Shown here in pieces: positions 9,901-24,900 of a stretch of DNA of 64,000 nucleotides. The stretch is taken from NCBI GenBank assembly GCA_964035575.1, contig OZ037878.1:930001-994000 (forward strand), written 5' to 3'. Numbering within the stretch: the stretch's first letter is position 1; each line of letters starts with the position of its first letter. The position numbers were made by a program, and so were the translations under genes. This DNA comes from Rhynchopus sp. YZ270_cl-10. Its lineage: Eukaryota; Euglenozoa; Diplonemea; Diplonemida; Diplonemidae. The notes beneath the pieces are model-generated. The model saw only the letters and a program-made list of their open reading frames with translations, ran no database searches and was not told the DNA's origin.

Positions 9901-12900
9901 CTAACGCATCCGTTCTAACGCATCCGTTCTAACGCATCCGTTCTAACGCGTCCGTTCTAACGCATCCGTTCTAACGCATCTGTTCTAACGCGTGCGTTCC
10001 AACGCATCCGTTCAAACGCATCCGTTCTAACGCACCCGTTCTAACGCATCCGTTCCAACGCATCCGTTCTAACGCATCCGTTCTAACGCATCCGTTCTAA
10101 CGCGTCCGTTCTAACGCGTGCGTTCCAACGCATCCGTTCTAACGCATCCGTTCCAACGCATCCGTTCTAACGCACCCGTTCTAACGCATCCGTTCCAACG
10201 CATCCGTTCTAACGCATCCGTTCTAACGCATCCGTTCAAACGCATCCGTTCTAACGCATCCGTTCAAACGCATCCGTTCTCGCGCATCCGTTCAAACGCA
10301 CCCGTTCTAACGCATCCGTTCTAACGCATCCGTTCTGCAGCATCCGTTCTAACGCATCCGTTCTCACGCATCCGTTCTAACGCATCCGTTCTAACGCATC
10401 CGTTCTAACGCATCCGTTCCAACGCATCCTTTCTAACGCATCCGTTCTAACGCATCCGTTCTAACGCATCCGTTCTAACGCATCCGTTCTAACGCACCCG
10501 TTCTAACGCATCCGTTCCAACGCATCCGTTCTAACGCATCCGTTCTAACGCATCCGTTCTAACGCATCCGTTCTAACGCGTCCGTTCTAACGCATCCGTT
10601 CAAACGCATCCGTTCAAACGCATCCTTTCTAACGCATCCGTTCTAACGCATCCGTTCTAACGCATCCGTTCTAACGCATCCGTTCTAACGCATCCGTTCT
10701 AACGCATCCGTTCTAACGCATCCGTTCAAACGCATCGTTTCTAACGCATCCGTTCTAACGCATCCGTTCTAACGCATCCGTTCTAACGCATCCGTTCTAA
10801 CGCACCCGTTCTAACGCATCCGTTCCAACGCATCCGTTCTAACGCATCCGTTCTAACGCATCCGTTCTAACGCATCCGTTCTAACGCATCCGTTCAAACG
10901 CATCCGTTCTAACGCATCCGTTCTAACGCACCCGTTCTAACGCATCCGTTCTAACGCATCCGTTCTAACGCGTCCGTTCTAACGCGTGCGTTCTAACGCA
11001 TCCGTTCAAACGCATCCGTTCAAACGCACCCGTTCTAACGCATCCGTTCTAACGCATCCGTTCTAACGCGTCCGTTCTAACGCGTGCGTTCTAACGCATC
11101 CGTTCAAACGCATCCGTTCAAACGCACCCGTTCTAACGCATCCGTTCTAACGCATCCGTTCAAACGCATCCTTTCTAACGCATCCGTTCTGCAGCATCCG
11201 TTCTAACGCATCCGTTCTAACGCATCCGTTCTAACGCATCCGTTCTAACGCGTCCGTTCTAACGCGTGCGTTCTAACGCATCCGTTCTAACGCACCCGTT
11301 CTAACGCATCCGTTCTAACGCATCCGTTCTAACGCATCCGTTCTAACGCATCCGTTCTCGCGCATACGTTCAAACGCATCCGTTCTAACGCATCCGTTCA
11401 AACGCATCCGTTCTAACGCATCCGTTCTAACGCATCCGTTCTAACGCATCCGTTCTCGCGCATCCGTTCAAACGCATCCGTTCTACCGCATCCGTTCAAA
11501 CGCATCCGTTCTAACGCATCCGTTCTAACGCGTGCGTTCTAACGCGTGCGTTCTAACGCGTGCGTTCTAACGCATCCGTTCTAACGCATCCGTTCTGACG
11601 CATCCGTTCTAACGCGTGCGTTCTAATGCATCCGTTCAAACGCATCCGTTCTAACGCACCCGTTCTAACGCATCCGTTCTAACGCATCCGTTCTAACGCA
11701 TCCGTTCTAACGCATCCGTTCTAACGCATCCGTTCTAACGCATCCGTTCTAACGCATCCGTTCTAACGCATCCGTTCTAACGCGTGCGTTCCAACGCATC
11801 CGTTCAAACGCATCCGTTCTAACGCATCCGTTCTAACGCATCCGTTCTAACGCATCCGTTCTGACGCATCCGTTCTAACGCGTGCGTTCTAATGCATCCG
11901 TTCTAACGCATCCGTTCTAACGCATCCGTTCTAACGCATCCGTTCTAACGCATCCGTTCTAACGCATCCGTTCTAACGCATCCGTTCTAACGCATCCGTT
12001 CTAACGCATCCGTTCTAACGCATCCGTTCTAACGCGTGCGTTCCAACGCATCCGTTCAAACGCATCCGTTCTAACGCATACGTTCTAACGCGTCCGTTCT
12101 AACGCGTGCGTTCTAATGCATGCGTTCAAACGCATCCGTTCTAACGCACCCGTTCTAACGCATCCGTTCTAACGCATCCGTTCTAACGCATCCGTTCTAA
12201 CGCGTGCGTTCCAACGCATCCGTTCAAACGCATCCGTTCTAACGCACCCGTTCTAACGCATCCGTTCTAACGCATCCGTTCTAACGCATCCGTTCTAACG
12301 CATCCGTTCTAACGCATCCGTTCTAACGCGTGCGTTCCAACGCATCCGTTCAAACGCATCCGTTCTAACGCATCCGTTCCAACGCATCCGTTCTAACGCA
12401 TCCGTTCTAACGCATCCGTTCTAACGCGTCCGTTCTAACGCGTGCGTTCTAATGCATCCGTTCAAACGCATCCGTTCTAACGCATCCGTTCTAACGCATC
12501 CGTTCTAACGCGTCCGTTCTAACGCGTGCGTTCTAACGCATCCGTTCTAACGCGTGCGTTCCAACGCATCCGTTCAAACGCATCCTTTCTAACGCATCCG
12601 TTCTGCAGCATCCGTTCAAACGCATCCGTTCTAACGCATCCGTTCTAACGCACCCGTTCTAACGCATCCGTTCTAACACACCCGTTCTAACGCATCCGTT
12701 CTAACGCATCCGTTCAAACGCACCCGTTCTAACGCATCCGTTCTAACGCGTCCGTTCTAACGCGTGCGTTCTAACGCATCCGTTCAAACGCACCCGTTCT
12801 AACGCATCCGTTCTAACGCATCCGTTCAAACGCATCCGTTCTCGCGCATCCGTTCAAACGCACCCGTTCTAACGCATCCGTTCTAACGCATCCGTTCTGC

Positions 12901-15238
12901 AGCATCCGTTCTAACGCATCCGTTCTAACGCATCCGTTCTAACGCATCCGTTCTCGCGCATCCGTTCAAACGCACCCGTTCTAACGCATCCGTTCTAACG
13001 CATCCGTTCTAACGCATCCGTTCTAACGCATCCGTTCTCGCGCATCCGTTCAAACGCACCCGTTCTAACGCATCCGTTCTAACGCATCCGTTCAAACGCA
13101 CCCGTTCTAACGCATCCGTTCTAACGCATCCGTTCTAACGCATCCGTTCAAACGCATCCTTTCTAACGCATCCGTTCTGCAGCATCCGTTCTAACGCATC
13201 CGTTCAAACGCATCCGTTCTAACGCATCCGTTCTAACGCATCCGTTCTAACGCATCCGTTCTAACGCATCCGTTCAAACGCATCCTTTCTAACGCATCCG
13301 TTCTAACGCATCCGTTCTAACGCATCCGTTCTAACGCATCCGTTCTAACGCATCCGTTCAAACGCATCCTTTCTAACGCATCCGTTCTAACGCATCCGTT
13401 CTAACGCATCCGTTCTAACGCATCCGTTCTAACGCATCCGTTCTAACGCATCCGTTCAAACGCATCCTTTCTAACGCATCCGTTCTAACGCATCCGTTCT
13501 AACGCATCCGTTCTAACGCATCCGTTCTAACGCACCCGTTCTAACGCATCCGTTCCAACGCATCCGTTCTAACGCATCCGTTCTAACGCATCCGTTCTAA
13601 CGCGTCCGTTCTAACGCGTGCGTTCTAACGCATCCGTTCAAACGCATCCGTTCTAACGCATCCGTTCTAACGCATCCGTTCTAACGCATCCGTTCTAACG
13701 CATCCGTTCTAACGCATCCGTTCCAACGCATCCTTTCTCACGCATCCGTTCTCACGCATCCGTTCTAACGCATCCGTTCTAACGCATCCGTTCTAACGCA
13801 CCCGTTCTAACGCATCCGTTCCAACGCATCCTTTCTAACGCATCCGTTCTAACGCATCCGTTCTAACGCATCCGTTCTAACGCATCCGTTCTAACGCATC
13901 CGTTCTAACGCACCCGTTCTAACGCATCCGTTCCAACGCATCCGTTCTAACGCATCCGTTCTAACGCGTCCGTTCTAACGCATCCGTTCAAACGCATCCG
14001 TTCAAACGCATCCTTTCTAACGCATCCGTTCTAACGCATCCGTTCTAACGCATCCGTTCTAACGCATCCGTTCTAACGCATCCGTTCAAACGCATCCTTT
14101 CTAACGCATCCGTTCTAACGCATCCGTTCTAACGCATCCGTTCTAACGCATCCGTTCTAACGCACCCGTTCTAACGCATCCGTTCCAACGCATCCGTTCT
14201 AACGCATCCGTTCCAACGCATCCGTTCTAACGCATCCGTTCTAACGCGTCCGTTCTAACGCGTGCGTTCTAACGCATCCGTTCTAACGCATCCGTTCAAA
14301 CGCATCCGTTCTAACGCATCCGTTCGAACGCACCCGTTCTAACGCATCCGTTCTAACGCATCCGTTCTAACGCGTCCGTTCTAACGCGTGCGTTCTAACG
14401 CATCCGTTCAAACGCATCCGTTCAAACGCACCCGTTCTAACGCATCCGTTCTAACGCATCCGTTCAAACGCATCCTTTCTAACGCATCCGTTCTGCAGCA
14501 TCCGTTCTAACGCATCCGTTCTAACGCATCCGTTCTAACGCATCCGTTCTAACGCGTCCGTTCTAACGCGTGCGTTCTAATGCATCCGTTCAAACGCATC
14601 CGTTCTAACGCACCCGTTCTAACGCATCCGTTCTAACGCATCCGTTCTAACGCATCCGTTCTAACGCATCCGTTCTCGCGCATACGTTCAAACGCATCCG
14701 TTCTAACGCATCCGTTCAAACGCATCCGTTCTAACGCATCCGTTCTAACGCATCCGTTCTAACGCATCCGTTCTCGCGCATCCGTTCAAACGCATCCGTT
14801 CTACCGCATCCGTTCAAACGCATCCGTTCTAACGCATCCGTTCTAACGCGTGCGTTCTAACGCGTGCGTTCTAACGCGTGCGTTCTAACGCATCCGTTCT
14901 AACGCATCCGTTCTGACGCATCCGTTCTAACGCGTGCGTTCTAATGCATCCGTTCAAACGCATCCGTTCTAACGCATCCGTTCTAACGCATCCGTTCTAA
15001 CGCATCCGTTCTAACGCATCCGTTCTAACGCATCCGTTCTAACGCATCCGTTCTAACGCGTGCGTTCCAACGCATCCGTTCAAACGCATCCGTTCTAACG
15101 CATACGTTCTAACGCGTCCGTTCTAACGCGTGCGTTCTAATGCATGCGTTCAAACGCATCCGTTCTAACGCACCCGTTCTAACGCATCCGTTCTAACGCA
15201 TCCGTTCTAACGCATCCGTTCTAACGCGTGCGTTCCAA
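6951..15238. repeat. 14-bp satellite array, left part
   Basis: About 592 head-to-tail copies of the 14-bp unit TTCTAACGCATCCG. Most differences are drawn from a small set: TAAC replaced by AAAC, CAAC, TCGC or GCAG after TTC, and CATCCG replaced by CACCCG, CGTCCG, CGTGCG or CATCCT. All keep the 14-bp length. Because 14 is not a multiple of 3, the TAA of the plus strand and the TAG of the minus strand rotate through all frames, so the array is non-coding. Each unit contains the near-palindrome CGTT-CT-AACG and two or more CpG sites. Function unknown; long satellites of this kind can be centromeric, subtelomeric or simply heterochromatic. Confidence 0.97.
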
Positions 15239-16090
15239 CAAGGCTACCAACGGGACCCCTGGATCAGGGGTCCCCAGGGGTCCCGGACCCCCAGTCTGGG
15301 GGTCCGGGACCCCTGGGACCCCTGGGTCCCCGGGGCCCCAAAAATTTTTTTTTGGCAAAGACATTTTTCAGCTGAAAAAAAATTTTTTTTTCGGCCCTGG
15401 GTTGGGTCCTGTGGCACCCAAAAATGCAAAAAAACGCACTTACGAGCACTTTTGAGCATCACATATTTATTCCCCGGCCATTTTGTGTGTATACCGTACG
15501 TTTAGTATGGCCAGCGCCTTAGCAAAAAATCAAAAAATCTCAAAAAAAAAAATTTTTTTTTTCGGGAAAATTTCGGCCCCTGACCTGGGTTTTTGGGCAC
15601 CAAAAAATGCAAAAAAACGCAAAAATCGGGTGTTTTGACCATCTGTGGTTACACAAAACACACTTCTGTGTACAAGCCTACACCAATACAGTGGTTATAC
15701 AAGGCGATTTTTGACCAAAAAAAAATTTTTTTTTTTCGCCCAAAATTTGCCGTGGTACCTCATAAAATGGCCCAAAGAATCCAATGAAAACCTCAGATTG
15801 GGCAAATTATGAAAAAAATTTTCAAGTCAAATTTTCAGCCAAAATACGGCTATTTTGGTCATGCCTTGTGTACTTTGTGTACTGAACTGGTCCCGAGGCC
15901 ACAGGGACCGTGTAAGGGGCCAGCTTTTAGTGGCGAAAATTTCGCTAAGTACCCGGAAAAATCCCTAAGGAAAAAAAAAAATTTTTTTTCACGCAGGGTC
16001 ACAAAAAAAAAATTTTTTTTTTTTTGACTTTTGCTGGGGGTCCCGGACCCCTGGGACCCCCGGGGTGTTGGGGTCCCGTTGGTAGCCTTG
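15239..16090. mobile_element. Non-autonomous inverted-repeat DNA element inserted in the satellite
   Basis: The ends are perfect 21-bp inverted repeats (left starts CAAGGCTACCAACGGG, right ends CCCGTTGGTAGCCTTG). GTTCCAA flanks both sides (15232-15238, 16091-16097); the duplication can also be read as 8 bp, GTTCCAAC. The 7-8 bp size points to the hAT superfamily or a relative. Next to the ends lie G/C-rich subterminal repeats built from GGGGTCCC and GGGACCCC words. The middle is AT-rich with A-run/T-run palindromes (AAAAAAATTTTTTT types at about 15340, 15387, 15550, 15717, 15975, 16007). No transposase is encoded. Uninterrupted copies of the same target exist elsewhere in the array (for example 24722-24830), so this insertion came after that part of the array had been copied. 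Confidence 0.85.
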
Positions 16091-19000
16091 GTTCCAACGC
16101 ATCCGTTCAAACGCATCCGTTCTAACGCACCCGTTCTAACGCATCCGTTCTAACGCATCCGTTCTAACGCATCCGTTCTAACGCATCCGTTCTAACGCAT
16201 CCGTTCTAACGCGTGCGTTCCAACGCATCCGTTCAAACGCATCCGTTCTAACGCATCCGTTCTAACGCATCCGTTCTAACGCATCCGTTCTAACGCATCC
16301 GTTCTAACGCGTGCGTTCCAACGCATCCGTTCTAACGCATCCGTTCTAACGCATCCGTTCTAACGCATCCGTTCTAACGCGTCCGTTCTAACGCGTGCGT
16401 TCTAATGCATCCGTTCTAACGCATCCGTTCTAACGCATCCGTTCTAACGCGTCCGTTCTAACGCATCCGTTCAAACGCATCCTTTCTAACGCATCCGTTC
16501 TGCAGCATCCGTTCAAACGCATCCGTTCTAACGCATCCGTTCTAACGCACCCGTTCTAACGCATCCGTTCTAACACACCCGTTCTAACGCATCCGTTCTA
16601 ACGCATCCGTTCTAACGCATCCGTTCTAACGCATCCGTTCTAACGCATCCGTTCTAACGCATCCGTTCTCGCGCATCCGTTCAAACGCATCCGTTCTACC
16701 GCATCCGTTCTAACGCATCCGTTCTAACACACCCGTTCTAACGCATCCGTTCTAACGCATCCGTTCTAACGCATCCGTTCTAACGCATCCGTTCTAACGC
16801 ATCCGTTCTAACTCATCCGTTCTCGCGCATCCGTTCTAACGCATCCGTTCTAACGCATCCGTTCTAACGCATCCGTTCTAACGCATCCGTTCTAACGCAT
16901 CCGTTCTCGCGCATCCGTTCAAACGCATCCGTTCTGCCTCATCCGTTCTAACGCGTGCGTTCTAACGCGTGCGTTCTAACGCATCCGTTCTAACGCATCC
17001 GTTCTAACGCATCCGTTCTCGCGCATCCGTTCAAACGCATCCGTTCTACCGCATCCGTTCTAACGCATCCGTTCTAACACACCCGTTCTAACGCATCCGT
17101 TCTAACGCATCCGTTCTAACGCATCCGTTCTAACGCATCCGTTCTAACTCATCCGTTCTCGCGCATCCGTTCTAACGCATCCGTTCTAACGCATCCGTTC
17201 TAACGCATCCGTTCTAACGCATCCGTTCTAACTCATCCGTTCTCGCGCATCCGTTCAAACGCATCCGTTCTGCCTCATCCGTTCTAACGCGTGCGTTCTA
17301 ACGCGTGCGTTCTAAGGCATCCGTTCAAACGCATCCGTTCTAACGCATCCGTTCTAACACATCCGTTCTAACGCACCCGTTCTAACGCATCCGTTCTAAC
17401 GCGTGCGTTCTAACGCGTACGTTCTAACGAACCCGTTCTAACGCATCCGTTCTGCCTCATCCGTTCTAACGCGTGCGTTCTAACGCGTGCGTTCTAAGGC
17501 ATCCGTTCAAACGCATCCGTTCTAACGCATCCGTTCTAACACATCCGTTCTAACGCACCCGTTCTAACGCATCCGTTCTAACGCGTCCGTTCTAACGCAC
17601 CCGTTCTAACGCATCCGTTCAAACGCACCCGTTCTAACGCATCCGTTCTAATGCATCCGTTCTAACGCATCCGTTCTCGCGCATCCGTTCAAACGCATCC
17701 GTTCTACCGCATCCGTTCAAACGCATCCGTTCTAACGCATCCGTTCTAACACACCCGTTCTAACGCATCCGTTCTACCGCATCCGTTCAAACGCATCCGT
17801 TCTACCGCATCCGTTCAAACGCATCCTTTCTAACGCATCCGTTCTAACGCGTGCGTTCTAACGCGTGCGTTCTAACGCGTGCGTTCTAACGCATCCGTTC
17901 TAACGCATCCGTTCTGACGCGTGCGTTCTAACGCACCCGTTCTAACGCATCCGTTCTAACGCATCCGTTCTAATGCATCCGTTCTAACGCATCCGTTCTC
18001 GCGCATCCGTTCAAACGCATCCGTTCTAACGCATCCGTTCTAACGCGTGCGTTCTAACGCGTGCGTTCTAACGCGTGCGTTCTAACGCATCCGTTCTAAC
18101 GCATCCGTTCTGACGCGTGCGTTCTAACGCACCCGTTCCAACGCATCCGTTCTAACGCACCCGTTCTAATGCATCCGTTCTAACGCGTGCGTTCTAACGC
18201 ATCCGTTCTAACGCACCCGTTCTAACGCATCCGTTCCAACGCATCCGTTCAAACGCACCCGTTCTAACGCATCCGTTCTAACGCATCCGTTGTAACGCGT
18301 CCGTTCTAGCGCGTGCGTTCTAAGGCATCCGTTCTAACGCATCCGTTCAAACGCACCCGTTCTAACGCATCCGTTCTAACGCATCCGTTCTAACGCATCC
18401 GTTCTCGTGCATCCGTTCAAACGCATCCGTTCTAACGCATCCGTTCTAACGCATCCGTTCTAACGCGTGCGTTCCAACGCATCCGTTCAAACGCATCCGT
18501 TCTAACGCACCCGTTCTAACGCATCCGTTCTAACGCATCCGTTCTAACGCATCCGTTCTAACGCATCCGTTCTAACGCATCCGTTCTAACGCATCCGTTC
18601 TAACGCGTCCGTTCTAACGCATCCGTTCTAACGCATCTGTTCTAACGCGTGCGTTCCAACGCATCCGTTCAAACGCATCCGTTCCAACGCATCCGTTCTA
18701 ACGCATCCGTTCTAACGCGTCCGTTCTAACGCGTGCGTTCCAACGCATCCGTTCAAACGCATCCGTTCTAACGCACCCGTTCTAACGCATCCGTTCCAAC
18801 GCATCCGTTCTAACGCATCCGTTCTAACGCATCCGTTCAAACGCATCCGTTCTAACGCATCCGTTCAAACGCATCCGTTCTCGCGCATCCGTTCTAACGC
18901 ATCCGTTCTGCAGCATCCGTTCTAACGCATCCGTTCTAACGCATCCGTTCTAACGCATCCGTTCTCGCGCATCCGTTCAAACGCATCCGTTCTAACGCAT

Positions 19001-21991
19001 CCGTTCAAACGCATCCGTTCTCGCGCATCCGTTCAAACGCACCCGTTCTAACGCATCCGTTCTAACGCATCCGTTCTGCAGCATCCGTTCTAACGCATCC
19101 GTTCTAACGCATCCGTTCTAACGCATCCGTTCTCGCGCATCCGTTCAAACGCATCCGTTCTAACGCATCCGTTCAAACGCATCCGTTCTCGCGCATCCGT
19201 TCAAACGCACCCGTTCTAACGCATCCGTTCTAACGCATCCGTTCTGCAGCATCCGTTCTAACGCATCCGTTCCAACGCATCCGTTCTAACGCATCCGTTC
19301 TCGCGCATCCGTTCAAACGCACCCGTTCTAACGCATCCGTTCTAACGCATCCGTTCTAACGCATCCGTTCTCGCGCATCCGTTCAAACGCACCCGTTCTA
19401 ACGCATCCGTTCTAACGCATCCGTTCAAACGCACCCGTTCTAACGCATCCGTTCTAACGCATCCGTTCTAACGCATCCGTTCAAACGCATCCTTTCTAAC
19501 GCATCCGTTCTGCAGCATCCGTTCTAACGCATCCGTTCAAACGCATCCGTTCTAACGCATCCGTTCTAACGCATCCGTTCTAACGCATCCGTTCTAACGC
19601 ATCCGTTCAAACACATCCTTTCTAACGCATCCGTTCTAACGCATCCGTTCTAACGCATCCGTTCTAACGCATCCGTTCTAACGCATCCGTTCAAACGCAT
19701 CCTTTCTAACGCATCCGTTCTAACGCATCCGTTCTAACGCATCCGTTCTAACGCATCCGTTCTAACGCATCCGTTCTAACGCATCCGTTCAAACGCATCC
19801 TTTCTAACGCATCCGTTCTAACGCATCCGTTCTAACGCATCCGTTCTAACGCATCCGTTCTAACGCACCCGTTCTAACGCATCCGTTCTAACGCATCCTT
19901 TCTAACGCATCCGTTCTAACGCATCCGTTCTAACGCGTCCGTTCTAACGCGTGCGTTCTAACGCATCCGTTCAAACGCATCCGTTCTAACGCATCCGTTC
20001 AAACGCATCCTTTCTCACGCATCCGTTCTCACGCATCCGTTCTAACGCATCCGTTCTAACGCATCCGTTCTAACGCACCCGTTCTAACGCATCCGTTCCA
20101 ACGCATCCTTTCTAACGCATCCGTTCTAACGCATCCGTTCTAACGCATCCGTTCTAACGCATCCTTTCTAACGCATCCGTTCTAACGCATCCGTTCTAAC
20201 GCATCCGTTCTAACGCATCCGTTCTAACGCGTCCGTTCTAACGCATCCGTTCTAACGCATCCGTTCTAACGCATCCGTTCTAACGCGTCCGTTCTAACGC
20301 ATCCGTTCTAACGCATCCTTTCTAACGCATCCGTTCTAACGCATCCGTTCTAACGCGTCCGTTCTAACGCATCCGTTCTAACGCATCCTTTCTAACGCAT
20401 CCGTTCTAACGCATCCGTTCTAACGCGTCCGTTCTAACGCATCCGTTCTAACGCATCCGTTCTAACGCATCCGTTCTAACGCGTCCGTTCTAACGCATCC
20501 GTTCTAACGCATCCTTTCTAACGCATCCGTTCTAACGCATCCGTTCTAACGCATCCGTTCTAACGCATCCGTTCTAACGCATCCGTTCAAACGCATCCGT
20601 TCTAACGCATCCGTTCTAACGCATCCGTTCTAACGCACCCGTTCTAACGCATCCGTTCCAACGCATCCTTTCTAACGCATCCGTTCTAACGCATCCGTTC
20701 TAACGCATCCGTTCTAACGCACCCGTTCTAACGCATCCGTTCAAACGCATCCGTTCTAACGCATCCGTTCTAACGCATCCGTTCTAACGCACCCGTTCTA
20801 ACGCATCCGTTCCAACGCATCCTTTCTAACGCATCCGTTCTAACGCATCCGTTCTAACGCATCCGTTCTAACGCATCCGTTCTAACGCGTCCGTTCTAAC
20901 GCATCCGTTCAAACGCATCCGTTCAAACGCATCCTTTCTAACGCATCCGTTCTAACGCATCCGTTCTAACGCATCCGTTCTAACGCATCCGTTCTAACGC
21001 ATCCGTTCTAACGCATCCGTTCAAACGCATCCTTTCTAACGCATCCGTTCTAACGCATCCGTTCTAACGCATCCGTTCTAACGCATCCGTTCTAACGCAC
21101 CCGTTCTAACGCATCCGTTCCAACGCATCCGTTCTAACGCATCCGTTCTAACGCATCCGTTCTAACGCGTCCGTTCTAACGCGTGCGTTCTAACGCATCC
21201 GTTCAAACGCATCCGTTCTAACGCATCCGTTCTAACGCACCCGTTCTAACGCATCCGTTCTAACGCATCCGTTCTAACGCGTCCGTTCTAACGCGTGCGT
21301 TCTAACGCATCCGTTCAAACGCATCCGTTCAAACGCACCCGTTCTAACGCATCCGTTCTAACGCATCCGTTCTAACGCGTCCGTTCTAACGCGTGCGTTC
21401 TAACGCATCCGTTCAAACGCATCCGTTCAAACGCACCCGTTCTAACGCATCCGTTCTAACGCATCCGTTCAAACGCATCCTTTCTAACGCATCCGTTCTG
21501 CAGCATCCGTTCTAACGCATCCGTTCTAACGCATCCGTTCTAACGCATCCGTTCTAACGCGTCCGTTCTAACGCGTGCGTTCTAACGCGTGCGTTCTAAC
21601 GCATCCGTTCAAACGCATCCGTTCTAACGCACCCGTTCTAACGCATCCGTTCTAACGCATCCGTTCTAACGCATCCGTTCTAACGCATCCGTTCTCGCGC
21701 ATACGTTCAAACGCATCCGTTCTAACGCATCCGTTCAAACGCATCCGTTCTAACGCATCCGTTCTAACGCGTGCGTTCTAACGCGTGCGTTCTAACGCGT
21801 GCGTTCTAACGCATCCGTTCTAACGCATCCGTTCTGACGCATCCGTTCTAACGCGTGCGTTCTAATGCATCCGTTCAAACGCATCCGTTCTAACGCACCC
21901 GTTCTAACGCATCCGTTCTAACGCATCCGTTCTAACGCATCCGTTCTAACGCATCCGTTCTAACGCATCCGTTCTAACGCATCCGTTCTAA

Positions 21992-24900
21992 CGCGTGCGT
22001 TCCAACGCATCCGTTCAAACGCATCCGTTCTAACGCATACGTTCTAACGCGTCCGTTCTAACGCGTGCGTTCTAATGCATCCGTTCAAACGCATCCGTTC
22101 TAACGCACCCGTTCTAACGCATCCGTTCTAACGCATCCGTTCTAACGCATCCGTTCTAACGCGTGCGTTCCAACGCATCCGTTCAAACGCATCCGTTCTA
22201 ACGCACCCGTTCTAACGCATCCGTTCTAACGCATCCGTTCTAACGCATCCGTTCTAACGCATCCGTTCTAACGCATCCGTTCTAACGCGTGCGTTCCAAC
22301 GCATCCGTTCAAACGCATCCGTTCTAACGCATCCGTTCCAACGCATCCGTTCTAACGCATCCGTTCTAACGCATCCGTTCTAACGCGTCCGTTCTAACGC
22401 GTGCGTTCTAATGCATCCGTTCAAACGCATCCGTTCTAACGCATCCGTTCTAACGCATCCGTTCTAACGCGTCCGTTCTAACGCATCCGTTCAAACGCAT
22501 CCTTTCTAACGCATCCGTTCTGCAGCATCCGTTCAAACGCATCCGTTCTAACGCATCCGTTCTAACGCACCCGTTCTAACGCATCCGTTCTAACACACCC
22601 GTTCTAACGCATCCGTTCTAACGCATCCGTTCTAACGCATCCGTTCTAACGCATCCGTTCTAACGCATCCGTTCTAACGCATCCGTTCTCGCGCATCCGT
22701 TCAAACGCATCCGTTCTACCGCATCCGTTCTAACGCATCCGTTCTAACACACCCGTTCTAACGCATCCGTTCTAACGCACCCGTTCTAACGCATCCGTTC
22801 TAACGCATCCGTTCTAACTCATCCGTTCTCGCGCATCCGTTCTAACGCATCCGTTCTAACGCATCCGTTCTAACGCATCCGTTCTAACGCATCCGTTCTA
22901 ACGCATCCGTTCTCGCGCATCCGTTCAAACGCATCCGTTCTAACGCATCCGTTCTAACGCGTGCGTTCTAACGCGTGCGTTCTAACGCGTGCGTTCTAAC
23001 GCATCCGTTCTAACGCATCCGTTCTGACGCGTGCGTTCTAACGCACCCGTTCCAACGCATCCGTTCTAACGCACCCGTTCTAATGCATCCGTTCTAACGC
23101 GTGCGTTCTAACGCATCCGTTCTAACGCACCCGTTCTAACGCATCCGTTCCAACGCATCCGTTCAAACGCACCCGTTCTAACGCATCCGTTCTAACGCAT
23201 CCGTTGTAACGCGTCCGTTCTAGCGCGTGCGTTCTAAGGCATCCGTTCTAACGCATCCGTTCAAACGCACCCGTTCTAACGCATCCGTTCTAACGCATCC
23301 GTTCTAACGCATCCGTTCTCGTGCATCCGTTCAAACGCATCCGTTCTAACGCATCCGTTCTAACGCATCCGTTCTAACGCGTGCGTTCCAACGCATCCGT
23401 TCAAACGCATCCGTTCTAACGCACCCGTTCTAACGCATCCGTTCTAACGCATCCGTTCTAACGCATCCGTTCTAACGCATCCGTTCTAACGCATCCGTTC
23501 TAACGCATCCGTTCTAACGCGTCCGTTCTAACGCATCCGTTCTAACGCATCTGTTCTAACGCGTGCGTTCCAACGCATCCGTTCAAACGCATCCGTTCCA
23601 ACGCATCCGTTCTAACGCATCCGTTCTAACGCATCCGTTCTAACGCGTCCGTTCTAACGCGTGCGTTCCAACGCATCCGTTCAAACGCATCCGTTCTAAC
23701 GCACCCGTTCTAACGCATCCGTTCCAACGCATCCGTTCTAACGCATCCGTTCTAACGCATCCGTTCAAACGCATCCGTTCTAACGCATCCGTTCAAACGC
23801 ATCCGTTCTCGCGCATCCGTTCTAACGCATCCGTTCTGCAGCATCCGTTCTAACGCATCCGTTCTAACGCATCCGTTCTAACGCATCCGTTCTCGCGCAT
23901 CCGTTCAAACGCATCCGTTCTAACGCATCCGTTCAAACGCATCCGTTCTCGCGCATCCGTTCAAACGCACCCGTTCTAACGCATCCGTTCTAACGCATCC
24001 GTTCTGCAGCATCCGTTCTAACGCATCCGTTCTAACGCATCCGTTCTAACGCATCCGTTCTCGCGCATCCGTTCAAACGCATCCGTTCTAACGCATCCGT
24101 TCAAACGCATCCGTTCTCGCGCATCCGTTCAAACGCACCCGTTCTAACGCATCCGTTCTAACGCATCCGTTCTGCAGCATCCGTTCTAACGCATCCGTTC
24201 TAACGCATCCGTTCTAACGCATCCGTTCTCGCGCATCCGTTCAAACGCACCCGTTCTAACGCATCCGTTCTAACGCATCCGTTCAAACGCACCCGTTCTA
24301 ACGCATCCGTTCTAACGCATCCGTTCTAACGCATCCGTTCAAACGCATCCTTTCTAACGCATCCGTTCTGCAGCATCCGTTCTAACGCATCCGTTCAAAC
24401 GCATCCGTTCTAACGCATCCGTTCTAACGCATCCGTTCTAACGCATCCGTTCTAACGCATCCGTTCAAACGCATCCTTTCTAACGCATCCGTTCTAACGC
24501 ATCCGTTCTAACGCATCCGTTCTAACGCATCCGTTCTAACGCATCCGTTCAAACGCATCCTTTCTAACGCATCCGTTCTAACGCATCCGTTCTAACGCAT
24601 CCGTTCTAACGCGTGCGTTCCAACGCATCCGTTCAAACGCATCCGTTCTAACGCATACGTTCTAACGCGTCCGTTCTAACGCGTGCGTTCTAATGCATCC
24701 GTTCAAACGCATCCGTTCTAACGCACCCGTTCTAACGCATCCGTTCTAACGCATCCGTTCTAACGCATCCGTTCTAACGCGTGCGTTCCAACGCATCCGT
24801 TCAAACGCATCCGTTCTAACGCACCCGTTCTAACGCATCCGTTCTAACGCATCCGTTCTAACGCATCCGTTCTAACGCATCCGTTCTAACGCATCCGTTC

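Noticed and set aside
10118-10324. 68-codon open frame in the satellite (SVLTHPF repeats)
   Set aside because: It exists only where several neighbouring units happen to carry CAA or AAA in place of TAA. Every frame of the array is otherwise stopped every 42 bases.
14320-14340. CENP-B-box-like variant (TTCGAACGCACCCG)
   Set aside because: The spacing between TTCG and the following A is one base too long, the final G is missing, and it is one rare unit in about 2,120.
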